The notes beneath the pieces are model-generated. The model saw nothing but the letters and a program-made list of their open reading frames with translations. It had not been told where the DNA came from and did not search any database. Shown here in pieces: positions 53,364 to 63,092 of a DNA stretch of 64,000 nt; within the stretch, counting starts at the first letter, position 1; each line of letters opens with the position of its first letter. Source of the DNA: Coleofasciculus sp. FACHB-1120 (GTDB taxonomy: Bacteria > Cyanobacteriota > Cyanobacteriia > Cyanobacteriales > FACHB-T130); the NCBI RefSeq assembly GCF_014698845.1, contig NZ_JACJTV010000005.1, forward strand, positions 234,003 to 298,002, read 5' to 3'. A program made the position numbers and the translations under genes.

Positions 53364-54722
53364 TTAAAAACCAGAGGGAAATGTCTCTGGCACTTCGTCT
53401 ATCTCCCATTCAGCCCGCTCTAGGGGCTGCACTGCCTGGGTTTCGTCGAAGTGGATGATGGCGTCAAATTGGTCGGCGAGCCGTGCGTGGAAGTAATGGC
53501 TACTCCGCTCGGTCTGGGGTCGATAGATGACACCAATCGCCCGTTCCAATCGAGGCTCCCGCAATTCTTTGATTGATGCGCCACCGTCGCGTAAGACGAG
53601 CAGGAAGCAAGACACACCTGTGTCGTGAAACAGCGCTTCATAACTGTCTGGAAGCGCCGGACGGATGCGCTTGCGTTCGGCGGGTGCGCCCCAATTTGAG
53701 GCGGCGGTGACGGTTCCCGTGTAGGTGCTGAAGCCGACAAGTACCGCGTCGCGACCATACTGTTCGCGCACCAGTTGACCGACGTTCAGTTCGCCGTGTG
53801 CGCCCATGTCGGTTGCCCGTGCGTCGCCGAGATGGGAGTTGTGTGCCCAGAGGACGACCTTGGTGCGATCGCCTTGTTTGTCCAAATGAGCGACGAGGTG
53901 TTGCAGCGTTTCTGCCATGTGGCGATCGCGCAAATTCCACGACGACACCCGACCACGAAACATTGAGCGGTAGTATTCCTCGGCGTTCTTGACCAGTCGT
54001 GCGTTCTGTTCGGCAAAGAAAAATTCGTCCTCTGTCAGGCGACCATCCCGATGGGCGTACTCGCTAGCACGATGTTGCAATTCTAGAAGTTGGTTGACAA
54101 CTTGGCTCTCACAGGATTCCTCATCATCGAAGTTGGCGACATACCCGTAGGATTGAGCGTCTTCACCAAAGTCTTCAAAGCACGAGTAGCGGTGACGCGC
54201 CTGTTCTGCCGCCTCTGGGTCAATTTTGTCAAGGTAGTCGAGAACGGCGGCGATTGACTGGTGTAGGCTGTAGAGGTCAAGACCGTAGAAGCCAGTCTTA
54301 GTGGCATTTTCAGGGAGGGCGCTATTGTACTGGCGCAGCCAATCAATGAAGTTGACCACATCCGCGTTGCGCCACATCCAAGCGGGGAAGCGTCCAAAGC
54401 CAGAGAGTGCTTCGTTACTGGTTGTATTGTCGCTGACACCAGTGACGTAGCGGTTGACGCGGTAAGCATCGGGCCAATCGGCTTCGACAGCGATCGCTGT
54501 AAAGCCTTTTTCTTGAATCAGCCGCTTGGTAATTTCGGCTCGCGCTTGATAAAATTCATGGGTGCCGTGGGATGCCTCACCCAGCAAGACAAAGCGGGCA
54601 TCGCCAATAAGTTCCATCAAGGGGTCGTAGTCAGAGGCGGCACCTGTGAGCGGGTGGGCAATCTGGCGCACAGTATCGGTTAGCTTAGTCTGAGTCGCGT
54701 TAGTCTGAGTCGCGTCGGGCAT
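53364..54722 (-). CDS. Erythromycin esterase family protein
   Basis: 452 residues from the ATG at 54722, which has AAGGAGG 11 nt upstream; the longer frame to 54794 lacks such a site. The family signature LLGEASHGTHEFYQARAEIT (about residues 48-67) supplies the Glu and His that in Ere enzymes activate water. The further His lies in LWAHNSHLGDARATDMG. Ere enzymes open the macrolide lactone, but most chromosomal homologues have unknown substrates, so macrolide resistance should not be assumed. Cytoplasmic, no signal peptide. Base composition is somewhat GC-richer than its neighbours. Confidence 0.88.
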   Translation of the reverse strand: MPDATQTNATQTKLTDTVRQIAHPLTGAASDYDPLMELIGDARFVLLGEASHGTHEFYQARAEITKRLIQEKGFTAIAVEADWPDAYRVNRYVTGVSDNTTSNEALSGFGRFPAWMWRNADVVNFIDWLRQYNSALPENATKTGFYGLDLYSLHQSIAAVLDYLDKIDPEAAEQARHRYSCFEDFGEDAQSYGYVANFDDEESCESQVVNQLLELQHRASEYAHRDGRLTEDEFFFAEQNARLVKNAEEYYRSMFRGRVSSWNLRDRHMAETLQHLVAHLDKQGDRTKVVLWAHNSHLGDARATDMGAHGELNVGQLVREQYGRDAVLVGFSTYTGTVTAASNWGAPAERKRIRPALPDSYEALFHDTGVSCFLLVLRDGGASIKELREPRLERAIGVIYRPQTERSSHYFHARLADQFDAIIHFDETQAVQPLERAEWEIDEVPETFPSGF

Positions 54723-55103
54723 TGCTGTAGCCCTCCTTTCAAAAATTTGCTTGGGACAGCGATCGCTACTGGGTGAATATTTATGCGATCGCATTGCTGA
54801 TGAGAACTGGTTCTTGGCAGACTCTTATACTTGTGCAAAATACTTGTGCAAAGTCTCAGAACGTGGAGAGTCTACTTCCAAACTAACTGCCACGATTTCT
54901 GCTAACTTCTACCCCAGGAAAGGCTCTGAGTGAAGTTAGTCTGTTATGAGGAATAGAAAAAAGCCGAGAAACGTAGACGTTGCACGCTCAAAGTCTGATA
55001 CGTGTAGCAGCGATCGCTTTCTTGGCATTCTTGGCAACGTTTACGATCGAGACTTCGGCTTAATTCGCCCGTTAAAAAACTCTCAATTTATTACTAGCTT
55101 GCA
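54723..55103. other. Divergent promoter region of the esterase homologue and glpK
   Basis: No gene seen. AAGCCGA (54961-54967) and AAACGT (54969-54974) are matched in inverted order by ACGTTT (55037-55042) and TCGGCTT (55055-55061). A 100-nt stretch could therefore fold into a long-range stem directly before glpK. HIP1 sites occur near 54760, 54786 and 55010. Confidence 0.4.
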
Positions 55104-56621
55104 ATGACTGCATCGACTCCTGCCTACGTTCTCGCCCTAGACCTCGGTACTACCGGCAACCGAGCCATCTTATTTAATGCTGACGGGATGATTGTTAGCT
55201 CTGCTTACAAAGAACTCACGCAGTATTATCCCCAACCGGGTTGGTTAGAGCATGACCCCAGAGAAATTTGGCAAGATACTTGTTGGACGATGCAGACTGT
55301 ATTGCAGAAGGCGGACATCAGTGCAAAAGATATTGCTGCAATTGGGTTAAGCGTGCAGCGAGAAACTTGTCTATTGTGGGACAAAACCACGGGGCGACCT
55401 TTACATAATGCCATTGTCTGGCAAGACCGACGCACTTCACCCCTGTGCAATCAACTTGCAAGTCAAGGTCATGCAGCAGATATCTACGATCGCACGGGGT
55501 TAGTATTAGATGCCTACTTTTCTGCAACTAAATTAACTTGGTTGTTGGAGGAAATTCAACGAGAACATCCCCCCATCGATTTCGAGAATGTTTTAGCAGG
55601 CACGATTGATACCTGGATTCTCTGGAACCTCACAGGCGGTAAGGTTCACGCCACGGATGATAGTAACGCCAGCCGCACGATGTTGATGAATTTGGCTTCG
55701 CGGGAGTGGGATGAGACGTTGCTGAACTTATTTAAAATTCCGGTTCATTTGATGCCAAAAATTCAGCCAAGTTTAGGCTTATTTGGTTACACTCAGCCGG
55801 AATTATTAGGCGGTGAGGTGCCAATTATGGCAATTTTGGGCGATCAACAAGCTTCCTTATTTGCTCATGGTTGCGATCGCCCTGGTTTATTAAAATGCAC
55901 CTATGGCACTGGCTGCTTCTTGGTTACGCATACCGGAGAGAAAATACAGCGATCGCGCAATCAACTCCTTTCGACTGTCGCTTGGACGCAGACAGGCAAT
56001 GACGGCATCCAAGTCGGCTATGGCATGGAAGGCAGTATATTCACAACTGGAGCCTGCATCCAATGGTTGCGGGATGGCATTAAAGTGATTACTGCGGCGA
56101 CAGATACAGAACGAATGGCGCAGCAGGTGGCGGATAACGGAGGTGTTTACTTCGTTCCGGCTTTGAGTGGTTTGGGTGCGCCGCACTGGGATATGAGTGC
56201 GAGGGGGGCATTTTTCGGCATTACGGGCGGAGTGCAGCGAGAACACATGGTCAGGGCGGTGCTGGAAGCGATCGCTTTCCAAGTCAAAGAAGTTGTACAG
56301 GCAATTAACCAAGATAGCGGCACTGATATTGCTCTGCTAAAAGTAGATGGCGGAGCTTGTCAAAATGACTTTTTAATGCAATTCCAAGCGGATGTTTTAG
56401 GAATACCAGTAGAACGCCCAGCCGTTCTCGATGCCTCTGCACAAGGTGCCGCTTTTGCTGCTGGTTTGGCAGTTAATTTTTGGCAAGATTACGCCACATT
56501 AACCGCGAGTCGTCAAATCGACCGAACTTTTCAACCCGGTGCGGGAGTCACCCAGGCACAAGCAAATTTTACAATGTGGCAAAAAGCAGTTGAAAGAGCG
56601 AAATATTGGGTGGAGGACTGA
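55104..56621 (+). CDS. glpK: Glycerol kinase
   Basis: 505 residues of the FGGY family, normal length. The phosphate-binding start is LALDLGTTGNRAILF. GWLEHDPREIW, LSVQRET, IVWQDRRTS, KCTYGTGCFL and VDGGACQNDFLMQFQADVLG follow in the order expected for glycerol kinase. It phosphorylates glycerol to glycerol 3-phosphate in the cytoplasm. No glpF, glpD or regulator is adjacent, so it is a lone gene. The 5' region can form a long stem that might influence expression. Confidence 0.96.
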   Translation: MTASTPAYVLALDLGTTGNRAILFNADGMIVSSAYKELTQYYPQPGWLEHDPREIWQDTCWTMQTVLQKADISAKDIAAIGLSVQRETCLLWDKTTGRPLHNAIVWQDRRTSPLCNQLASQGHAADIYDRTGLVLDAYFSATKLTWLLEEIQREHPPIDFENVLAGTIDTWILWNLTGGKVHATDDSNASRTMLMNLASREWDETLLNLFKIPVHLMPKIQPSLGLFGYTQPELLGGEVPIMAILGDQQASLFAHGCDRPGLLKCTYGTGCFLVTHTGEKIQRSRNQLLSTVAWTQTGNDGIQVGYGMEGSIFTTGACIQWLRDGIKVITAATDTERMAQQVADNGGVYFVPALSGLGAPHWDMSARGAFFGITGGVQREHMVRAVLEAIAFQVKEVVQAINQDSGTDIALLKVDGGACQNDFLMQFQADVLGIPVERPAVLDASAQGAAFAAGLAVNFWQDYATLTASRQIDRTFQPGAGVTQAQANFTMWQKAVERAKYWVED

Positions 56622-56704
56622 GGGTTGAGGTTGAAAGAATTTCTTGGTTAAGATTATGTCGGTGAATTACCGATAATTCCTCGGCATCCGGAACCCCACC
56701 CCAA

Positions 56705-56798
56705 CCCCTCCCCGCAAGCGGAGAGGGGCTATCAACTCCCCGCTTGCCCGTAAAAATAAAAAGCATTTATTCCGGTTCCCTCTCCTTTTAGGAGAGGG
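56705..56798. repeat. Two GC-rich hairpin repeats between convergent genes
   Basis: CCCCTCCCCGC-AA-GCGGAGAGGGG (56705-56728, one C/A mismatch) and CCCTCTCC-TTTTA-GGAGAGGG (56778-56798). They lie between convergent glpK and the SAM adenosyltransferase homologue and may terminate both. They are intergenic members of the same class that is inserted in the NRPS genes. Confidence 0.65.
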
Positions 56799-56856
56799 CT
56801 AGGGAGAGGTTTCCGGGAGACTGGGGACTTAGGTTTTCCTAATCCCTGAAGACTTA

Positions 56857-57669
56857 TCAGAGAATCTCGATTTGCGTGCCAACTGACGGACGCTTGAAGG
56901 ACTCCCAGGCATTGCCACCGCGTAAGAACAGTTCGATCCAGCGTGTTTCTTCGCCTTGGGCATTTGTCCAACCGCTGCTACCGGGTGCGAAGGCTAATTG
57001 TCCGGGTTCAACGGCAAAGCTGCCATCGCTCATTGTCGCTTCCTGCTCGATGTCACCGATCCGCACACGGATATTCGGCGATCGTGAAGCATATGCTGCT
57101 CCTAGCAGCTTCTCGCTCCCCTTGCTGGCATCATATTGAATCGTTGTTTTTAAGTTGCCATAGCCGTCAATATAGGCAATTCGATTCGACGGCACATCGG
57201 GGATATCCGAAGGCTCAATTTTATCCCCTAGCGCATCTGGTTGTCCCAACGCGATCGCTGCCGCCGCTTGCGGAAACAAGTCACGAGAACGAAACTGCGA
57301 ACCTTCCGCAGCAACAGCAGCCCAGCTCAATTCTGCTACATCGCAGACAAACGAGAAGGCATAGCCAGCATTGACTCCAATTACCCGTACACCCGTCGGG
57401 AGGCGTGCGAAAGCTAGACGTTCCCCTGCATTCCCGACACGTGCCTGTTCATCATCTTCGCGGGGCGCAACGTTGTGGTAAATAATCGTTCCTGCCGGGG
57501 CTTCATTCAAACCTAATTGGGCGATACAGAAGCCAGCAGCTAGGGTGGCAAAAGCAGGCACCGGGGTGAGTATTGGCTCAGCATCCGGTAGATAGAACCT
57601 GATACGCTGCACTACTTCCGCAAAGGCGAGATCGCCAAAGCCGTAATCAGCGATGATATGAACTAACAT
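56857..57669 (-). CDS. SAM hydroxide adenosyltransferase (DUF62) family protein
   Basis: 270 residues. The family fold (related to fluorinase/chlorinase) is indicated by HIIADYGFGDLAFAEV at the start, YHNVAPREDD, GVNAGYAFSF and IDGYGNLKTTI (near residue 166), followed by a C-terminal beta-barrel with ELFLRGGNAWESF. Non-halogenating members split S-adenosylmethionine with water into adenosine and methionine. The opening motif is changed from the usual TDFG to ADYGFGD, so the activity may differ. It is convergent with glpK. The start ATG at 57669 is followed at once by LVHIIADYG, typical of the family. Confidence 0.82.
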   Translation of the reverse strand: MLVHIIADYGFGDLAFAEVVQRIRFYLPDAEPILTPVPAFATLAAGFCIAQLGLNEAPAGTIIYHNVAPREDDEQARVGNAGERLAFARLPTGVRVIGVNAGYAFSFVCDVAELSWAAVAAEGSQFRSRDLFPQAAAAIALGQPDALGDKIEPSDIPDVPSNRIAYIDGYGNLKTTIQYDASKGSEKLLGAAYASRSPNIRVRIGDIEQEATMSDGSFAVEPGQLAFAPGSSGWTNAQGEETRWIELFLRGGNAWESFKRPSVGTQIEIL

Positions 57670-57954
57670 AAAGTTTTTTTGCTACTTTTGCTCTTTGCAA
57701 TTTCATCCTATCGATGGGCATTTTTGAATGCTTACCGCCTTGGTATGATTTCCGAGCGATCGCCAGAAACTATCGAGGCGAATAAACCCGCACCCTTTAA
57801 TTTATTTCCTATCAATATTCGTTTAACTTCTAAATTCTCTCTGTACCTCTTCTCTCTGCGCTCTCTGCGTGCTTGGCGGTTCGTCAAACAATCAAATAAG
57901 ATTGCTATATTCTACTAATCAAGTCAACTTCACCCAGTTCTCAAGGCGAATTAA

Positions 57955-60447
57955 TTGAAAAGAATTTATTGGTTTGCAAGTGCCATTATTGTCATTTTGT
58001 TGATAGCTTTTATCGGAGGAAGTAAATTTTTGTTTCCTGTTGCCATGACCCAAGATGAAGCCTTTGGTCATCCCGGCACTTGTCCAACTTGGTCGCCTTC
58101 AAGCCTCACCTTTTTAGGTACTGCCCAAAACCAGACTTCAAAAGTGTGGTTCACGGGTTTCGATGGCATCATTAGCCAGGTATTTTACCCATCTGCTGAC
58201 AAAGCAGCGACCGTAGATTGGCAGTTTTTAGTGGGGGATACGGCGAAAACTTGGGTTGATGAAGAGAAGCAGGATACTACCAGCCAGGTTAGTTTGAATA
58301 ATACGCGATCGCTTTCTTGGAAAATTACTAATACGGCGAAAAACGGCAAGTATCAAATCGACAAGGCAATTTTCACCGACCCCAATCGCAATACTTTAAT
58401 TCAACAGATAAAATTTACTGCACTCAGTGGAACGCTGGATAATTTTAATCTTTATACTTTGTATCATCCAGCTATTGACAATAACGTAAAAGCCACTACA
58501 GGTTACAGCACTACTTACAAGAATATTCAAATGCTGATTGCTAAAAATTCCACTAGCAATCAAGCATCGGCATTGGCGAGTTCTCTGGCTTTTAAAAAAG
58601 GGATGATGTCTTCTGGATTCGTCGGACACAGCGACGGCTGGCAAGACCTCAAAGGCGGTGAAGTTGATAATACGATGAACTGGACTTATGAGAAGGCAAC
58701 CAATGGCAACATTGCACAGATGGCGATGTTCGATCTCAGTCCTTATGCCAACCAGAAATCAGTCACTTTTAACCTGGTACTTGGCTTTGGCAACAGCGAC
58801 AAAAACGCTAAAGCAGAAACCGCAGGAACCCTAAAAGATAATTTCTCTACAATGCTGTCCGCTTACAACGCGCAATGGAACAGCTACACCAATCATTTAA
58901 ATACCTTTGGCGGCACCGCAGATACTCAGTATTATGTTGCGGCAATGGTACTGAAGGCAGCGACTGACAAAGCATCGGGTGCGATGGTTGCAGGTTTGGG
59001 GAATCCGTGGGGTAATTCTAACTACTCAATCTGCACTCCATCCGGCATCGAAATGTCAGGCGGCTACCACCTGATTTGGCCTCGTGACTTGTATAAATTT
59101 GCCAGCGCCTTAATTGTTGCAGGCGACACAGCTACCCCGAAAAAAGCTCTGGATTGGTTGCTAACCACTTTGCAACAACCAGATGGACATTTTCTTCAGA
59201 ATGCCTTTGCGGACGGTACGCCTTACTGGAATGGCATTCAAATGGACGAGACTGCCTTCCCAATTATCTTGGCGTGGAAACTTGGTCGTACGGATGCAGA
59301 CACCTACATTAAGCACATCAAGCCAGCCGCTGATTATATTGTGAAAAATGGTCCAGTGACGGGACAAGAACGTTGGGAAGAAAACGCAGGCTATTCTCCC
59401 AGCACCATTGCTGCGGAAATTGCGGGTTTAGTTTGTGCCGCAGATATCGCTAAAGCTAACGGTGACACAACCAGCGAGAAACGCTATTTGACAACAGCAG
59501 ACTACTGGCAAGGCATGGTAGAAAACTGGACGTTTACGACTAGCGGTTCGATTGGCAATGGCAAATATTTTGAACGCATTGATGATAATGGAAATCCCAA
59601 CGATGGACACATTTTACACATTGGCAACGGTGGCGGCGATCGCGATGAACGGTCTATCGTTGACAGCAGCTTTTTAGAATTAGTGCGTCATGGCGTAAAA
59701 GCTGCAAATAATCCCTATATTCTCTCCTCCCTTCCGGCGATTGATTCCACCATTAAACAAACAATTCCTGGCAAAGGAGAGGGTTGGTTTCGCTACAATC
59801 ACGACGGTTATGGAGAAACATCAACGGGCGCAGATTATACAGGTGCGGGAATCGGGCGTTTGTGGCCTATTTTCACCGGAGAACGCGGTCACTTTGCGAT
59901 CGCGCATGGTAAAAAAGCAGACTCTTACCTGGCAACAATGCGTGCCTTTGCTAATCGTTCTTACATGATTTCCGAGCAAGTTTGGGATCTCAATGCACCC
60001 TCTGGTTATCTTCCCGGAACTCCCACTAAATCAATGACTCCCCTTTCCTGGTCGATGGGAGAATACACCACGTTGGTGGCATCAAACTATACTGGCAAAG
60101 TAATGGATATGCCGGAGATTGTCTATCAGCGTTATGTCGTCAATTCATTCAAACCGCATGAAGGCAAAGCGGTAGATTATAACGAAGCTAATGCGAAACA
60201 AGGGTTAGCTTTAACGATTTATTACAAAGGGTTATTGACAAATTCAGAACAAGTCAAATTACACTGGGGATACGATAATTGGCAGCAAGTTACTGACAAC
60301 CTGATGATCCAGCGAGAGGATGGCTTCTGGGAGACGACGCTCTCTGTCCCGGCGGCGGGAACTACTTTTAATTTTGCTTTCACCGATGGAAATAATTGGG
60401 ATAACAACGGGGGGAACAACTGGAATCAAACTATCTCGCCTTCTTAA
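57955..60447 (+). CDS. Exported GH15 glucoamylase with C-terminal starch-binding module
   Basis: 830 residues from a TTG start, with KRIYWFASAIIVILLIAF as an N-terminal export or anchor segment. An N-terminal beta-sandwich (about 45-300) is followed by the (alpha/alpha)6 barrel with GGYHLIWPRDLYKFASAL (near 365-385) and the acidic motif ERWEENAGYSPSTIAAE (near 475). The last 85 residues (VKLHWGYDNWQQVTD, DGFWETTLSVP, FNFAFTDGNNWDNN) fit a CBM25-type starch-binding module. It removes glucose from the ends of starch or other alpha-glucans, outside the cytoplasm. With GH31 and GH1 in the window it suggests use of external glucans. Upstream 285 bp hold no gene. Confidence 0.92.
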   Translation: MKRIYWFASAIIVILLIAFIGGSKFLFPVAMTQDEAFGHPGTCPTWSPSSLTFLGTAQNQTSKVWFTGFDGIISQVFYPSADKAATVDWQFLVGDTAKTWVDEEKQDTTSQVSLNNTRSLSWKITNTAKNGKYQIDKAIFTDPNRNTLIQQIKFTALSGTLDNFNLYTLYHPAIDNNVKATTGYSTTYKNIQMLIAKNSTSNQASALASSLAFKKGMMSSGFVGHSDGWQDLKGGEVDNTMNWTYEKATNGNIAQMAMFDLSPYANQKSVTFNLVLGFGNSDKNAKAETAGTLKDNFSTMLSAYNAQWNSYTNHLNTFGGTADTQYYVAAMVLKAATDKASGAMVAGLGNPWGNSNYSICTPSGIEMSGGYHLIWPRDLYKFASALIVAGDTATPKKALDWLLTTLQQPDGHFLQNAFADGTPYWNGIQMDETAFPIILAWKLGRTDADTYIKHIKPAADYIVKNGPVTGQERWEENAGYSPSTIAAEIAGLVCAADIAKANGDTTSEKRYLTTADYWQGMVENWTFTTSGSIGNGKYFERIDDNGNPNDGHILHIGNGGGDRDERSIVDSSFLELVRHGVKAANNPYILSSLPAIDSTIKQTIPGKGEGWFRYNHDGYGETSTGADYTGAGIGRLWPIFTGERGHFAIAHGKKADSYLATMRAFANRSYMISEQVWDLNAPSGYLPGTPTKSMTPLSWSMGEYTTLVASNYTGKVMDMPEIVYQRYVVNSFKPHEGKAVDYNEANAKQGLALTIYYKGLLTNSEQVKLHWGYDNWQQVTDNLMIQREDGFWETTLSVPAAGTTFNFAFTDGNNWDNNGGNNWNQTISPS

Positions 60448-60565
60448 ATCTGAATATGTCTATTGATTGATGTCCCATCCGGTTGTGTTAGCTAGGGTAT
60501 TTAAAGGATATACAAAAGTTTTATAGCTTTGAATGCTTCTTGAATAAAATTGCTTAAAACACCGG

Positions 60566-61291
60566 ATGAAAGACTTAATCCGAAATTTATTATCATTCTC
60601 CAGCAACCTGATTAGTAGCTCTGGAGACCGGATAAGGCAAGATATGCTCTTGTTCGACTCCTTATATGCTGCCCAAGAAATTGCTTTTATCCTTGGCGGT
60701 GAATGGGATGGTTGTAATGGGGTGGTATTGCCTAAAAAAGACGAATTAGCTGTTAACACGGCGGCTAAATTAGTCGGAGCGCAATGGTGCTATTGTGAAG
60801 ACAAAAGTGCCATTTTAATCAAGTTTGCTGCTGATGATCTGAAGCGGCGTTATGCAGCCGGAGAAAGGTATTTTATCAATGCTAACTTGAGAGATGCTTG
60901 GCTTTGTGAGTGCTTACTGAGCGAAGCTAACCTGAGTTGGGCAAAACTGAATTTAGCGAACTTAAGGGGAGCTAATTTAATTAAAGCAGACTTAAGTGCG
61001 GCAGATTTGAGTGAAGCTAATTTGAGCGAAGCAAATCTGAGCGCAGCCAACCTAACGAGAACGAATCTAGCGAAGGCGAACTTGTACCTGGCAGATTTAC
61101 GAGGGGCAAATTTGAGTAAAGCTTTCTTGAGTGAAGCTAACCTCAGTGAAGCTGATTTAAGGGAAGTAAATTTAGAATTTGCCGACTTAAGAGGCGCAGA
61201 TTTGAGTGGAACGAACCTGAGCGGGGTCAACTTGAAAAATGCCAAGGTAATTGAAGCAGATTTGGCGAGAGCAACCCTATCGAATGATTGA
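60566..61291 (+). CDS. Pentapeptide-repeat protein with an N-terminal helical domain
   Basis: 241 residues. The first 110 are not repeats: a helical part (LIRNLLSFSSNLISSSGD) and LGGEWDGCNGVVLPKKDELA, which I do not recognise. From about residue 115 to the end run pentapeptide repeats A(N/D)LxX (for example LSEANLSAANLTRTNLAKAN), about 24 units forming a right-handed beta-helix. The gene precedes the DUF4126 gene by 11 bp, so the two are probably cotranscribed. Function unknown; some pentapeptide proteins mimic DNA and bind gyrase, but most cyanobacterial ones do not have that evidence. Confidence 0.88.
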   Translation: MKDLIRNLLSFSSNLISSSGDRIRQDMLLFDSLYAAQEIAFILGGEWDGCNGVVLPKKDELAVNTAAKLVGAQWCYCEDKSAILIKFAADDLKRRYAAGERYFINANLRDAWLCECLLSEANLSWAKLNLANLRGANLIKADLSAADLSEANLSEANLSAANLTRTNLAKANLYLADLRGANLSKAFLSEANLSEADLREVNLEFADLRGADLSGTNLSGVNLKNAKVIEADLARATLSND

Positions 61292-61302
61292 ATTTGAGTA
61301 GT

Positions 61303-61869
61303 ATGGATACATTATTAAGCATTGCGATTGGCATTGGTTTGAGTGCGGCTTGTGGCTTTCGGATTTTTGTCCCGCCGCTAGTGATGAGCATGGCAGCACT
61401 TTTTGGACATTTGCCACTGGCACCGAATTTTGAGTGGATAGGAACTTATCCGGCGTTGGTGACATTTGCAGTAGCGACTTGTGTTGAAATTGCCGCTTAT
61501 TACATTCCCTGGATAGATAATTTGCTGGATATCGTTTCTACACCAACCGCGATCGCAGTCGGCACTTTCTTGACCGCTGCCATCTTTCCCCACGACGATC
61601 CTTTAGTTCAGTGGACAATCGCGGTGATTGCGGGTGGAGGTTCGGCGGGTATCGTGCAAGCCTTGACGGGTATGGTTCGCTTTTCTTCAACCGCACTCAC
61701 CGGAGGATTCGGTAATGGGGTGGTTTCCACATTGGAAGCAGGTGGTGCGATTATTTTATCAATCCTGGCGATTTGGTTGCCTGTCGTGACTGTCGCCTTG
61801 GTAATCAGTTGTGGGATCTTGTTTTGGAGGAAAGGATATCTCAGGATACCCAATCCCAGGGAGTCTTGA
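61303..61869 (+). CDS. DUF4126 family integral membrane protein
   Basis: 188 residues from the ATG at 61303 (a TTG at 61288 would overlap the previous gene). At least four hydrophobic helices are present. The family start LSIAIGIGLSAACGFRIFVPPLV, here spread over residues 4-26, and the Gly-rich ALTGGFGNGVVSTLEAG are typical of DUF4126. It lies directly behind the pentapeptide-repeat gene and is followed by a good terminator, so the two form an operon. Transport or membrane-organising roles are unproven. Confidence 0.88.
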   Translation: MDTLLSIAIGIGLSAACGFRIFVPPLVMSMAALFGHLPLAPNFEWIGTYPALVTFAVATCVEIAAYYIPWIDNLLDIVSTPTAIAVGTFLTAAIFPHDDPLVQWTIAVIAGGGSAGIVQALTGMVRFSSTALTGGFGNGVVSTLEAGGAIILSILAIWLPVVTVALVISCGILFWRKGYLRIPNPRES

Positions 61870-61892
61870 GCGGTGCAAATGGCATAATAATA

Positions 61893-61917
61893 CCCCCTTC
61901 CCTGACCGGGAAGGGGG
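61893..61917 (+). terminator. Terminator hairpin behind the DUF4126 gene
   Basis: CCCCCTTCCC-TGACC-GGGAAGGGGG is a perfect 10-bp stem 23 bp behind the stop, followed by TTACATTTTC. The following 200 bp to the next (minus-strand) gene show no gene. Confidence 0.7.
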
Positions 61918-62117
61918 TTACATTTTCTGTATAAAGTTTAGATAGGGCGGGAAATAGCAGTTGGACAAGCGGTTAGCGCGATCGCGTTTCTTAACCCTGA
62001 CCTGGAATCATCGATTAAGCGCCAATGCCTAACTCAGTTCCAACTGTAATGTATTGTAGTACAAATTGAGCGAATTGACAAGTCAGTGCTTCCCTATCCG
62101 GTCAAGCGTTGGCTTGA

Positions 62118-63092
62118 TTAAATTGCTAAAGCAAACAAGGAAGCATACACCAGTTGTCCAGACTCTTCGACCAACTGACCCGCAAAGTTTTTTTCTTTAC
62201 AGGTATGCAGCCGCAGACTCAAGAAGCGTTCTTCTTCTTTGAGCTGAAATTTTTCTGCGGGTGTTTGACTTAGCCAATTGCTAACTTGTAACTGCTTTTC
62301 CTGACGGCTTTTGTGCAACTGCTGGCGCAGTTCTTGCAGATTGCTGGCTGCAAAAGGAAGCACGGGTTTGTCGCTTGCTTTTGCTTGCTTTTGGGCATAC
62401 ATTGCCGCCACACCATAGCAGAAGCAAACGAGAGGCATCCACACTTCCCGGAAGTAAGCCGCCGTGGGAGCAATTTCCACGCCAACTAACTGATTCCGAA
62501 TCAAGAACAATGCCCCGGTTTGCTGGGGAAGCAATTCAAATTGGCTTTGATATTGCGTCAGAAAGGTGCGTTTTTTACTGAGAATTTGCTCTAAGTGACC
62601 GCGTTGAGGTAAATCAAACCGCTGATTTAGACGCTCAATTTCTTTCCAGAGTTTGCTGTAGTCTTCCTGACCCCGGAGTTTCAACGCTTGAAAGCGCAAT
62701 TGCAGGGGGAGAATGAAGAACCATTGTTCTCGACCTTCCAAATAACCGCCTTGACCAGATTGCACGCAGCAGGCATCTTCAAACATGAGTTTCTGTCCCG
62801 CAGCAATAAATGCTGACCGACACAAAGCATGATTTTGGGCTTGGTCTTGGATATAACCCATGTGCAAGGGAACGATTGCCACACTCGTTGATGGGTTATG
62901 GAGTTCTACATTTCCATAGCCGTGAACTCGACTGAGTTTTAACCCAGACAGGGGACTGGTAAATTGACCCGGACAATCTGGGCTAAAGATAGGGACTACA
63001 GTCATGGCTCCAGACTGTTGAGGAATTCCTAAATGATAAGGAGAGAGATCGACTTGGTTGGGAATGAATAACTCTAATGGCTGGTAGTCCAT
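62118..63092 (-). CDS. ARPP-1-like protein, partner of the vWA gene
   Basis: 324 residues, no signal peptide. The middle section (about residues 65-135) reads VHGYGNVELHNPSTSVAIVP, later AGQKLMFEDACCVQSGQGG and EGREQWFFILPLQLR. This order resembles the ARPP-1 domain (ARG and Rhodanese-Phosphatase-superfamily-associated protein), whose biochemical role is unknown to me. The C-terminal half is helical and basic, with YGVAAMYAQKQAKAS. The start overlaps the 3' end of the vWA gene by 19 bp, so the two are translationally coupled and probably act together. The family assignment is tentative. Confidence 0.55.
   Translation of the reverse strand: MDYQPLELFIPNQVDLSPYHLGIPQQSGAMTVVPIFSPDCPGQFTSPLSGLKLSRVHGYGNVELHNPSTSVAIVPLHMGYIQDQAQNHALCRSAFIAAGQKLMFEDACCVQSGQGGYLEGREQWFFILPLQLRFQALKLRGQEDYSKLWKEIERLNQRFDLPQRGHLEQILSKKRTFLTQYQSQFELLPQQTGALFLIRNQLVGVEIAPTAAYFREVWMPLVCFCYGVAAMYAQKQAKASDKPVLPFAASNLQELRQQLHKSRQEKQLQVSNWLSQTPAEKFQLKEEERFLSLRLHTCKEKNFAGQLVEESGQLVYASLFALAI

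Noticed and set aside
53420..54470. Several open frames overlapping the erythromycin-esterase homologue on both strands
   Set aside because: They lie within a well-supported gene of higher GC content, have no ribosome-binding sites and no family resemblance.
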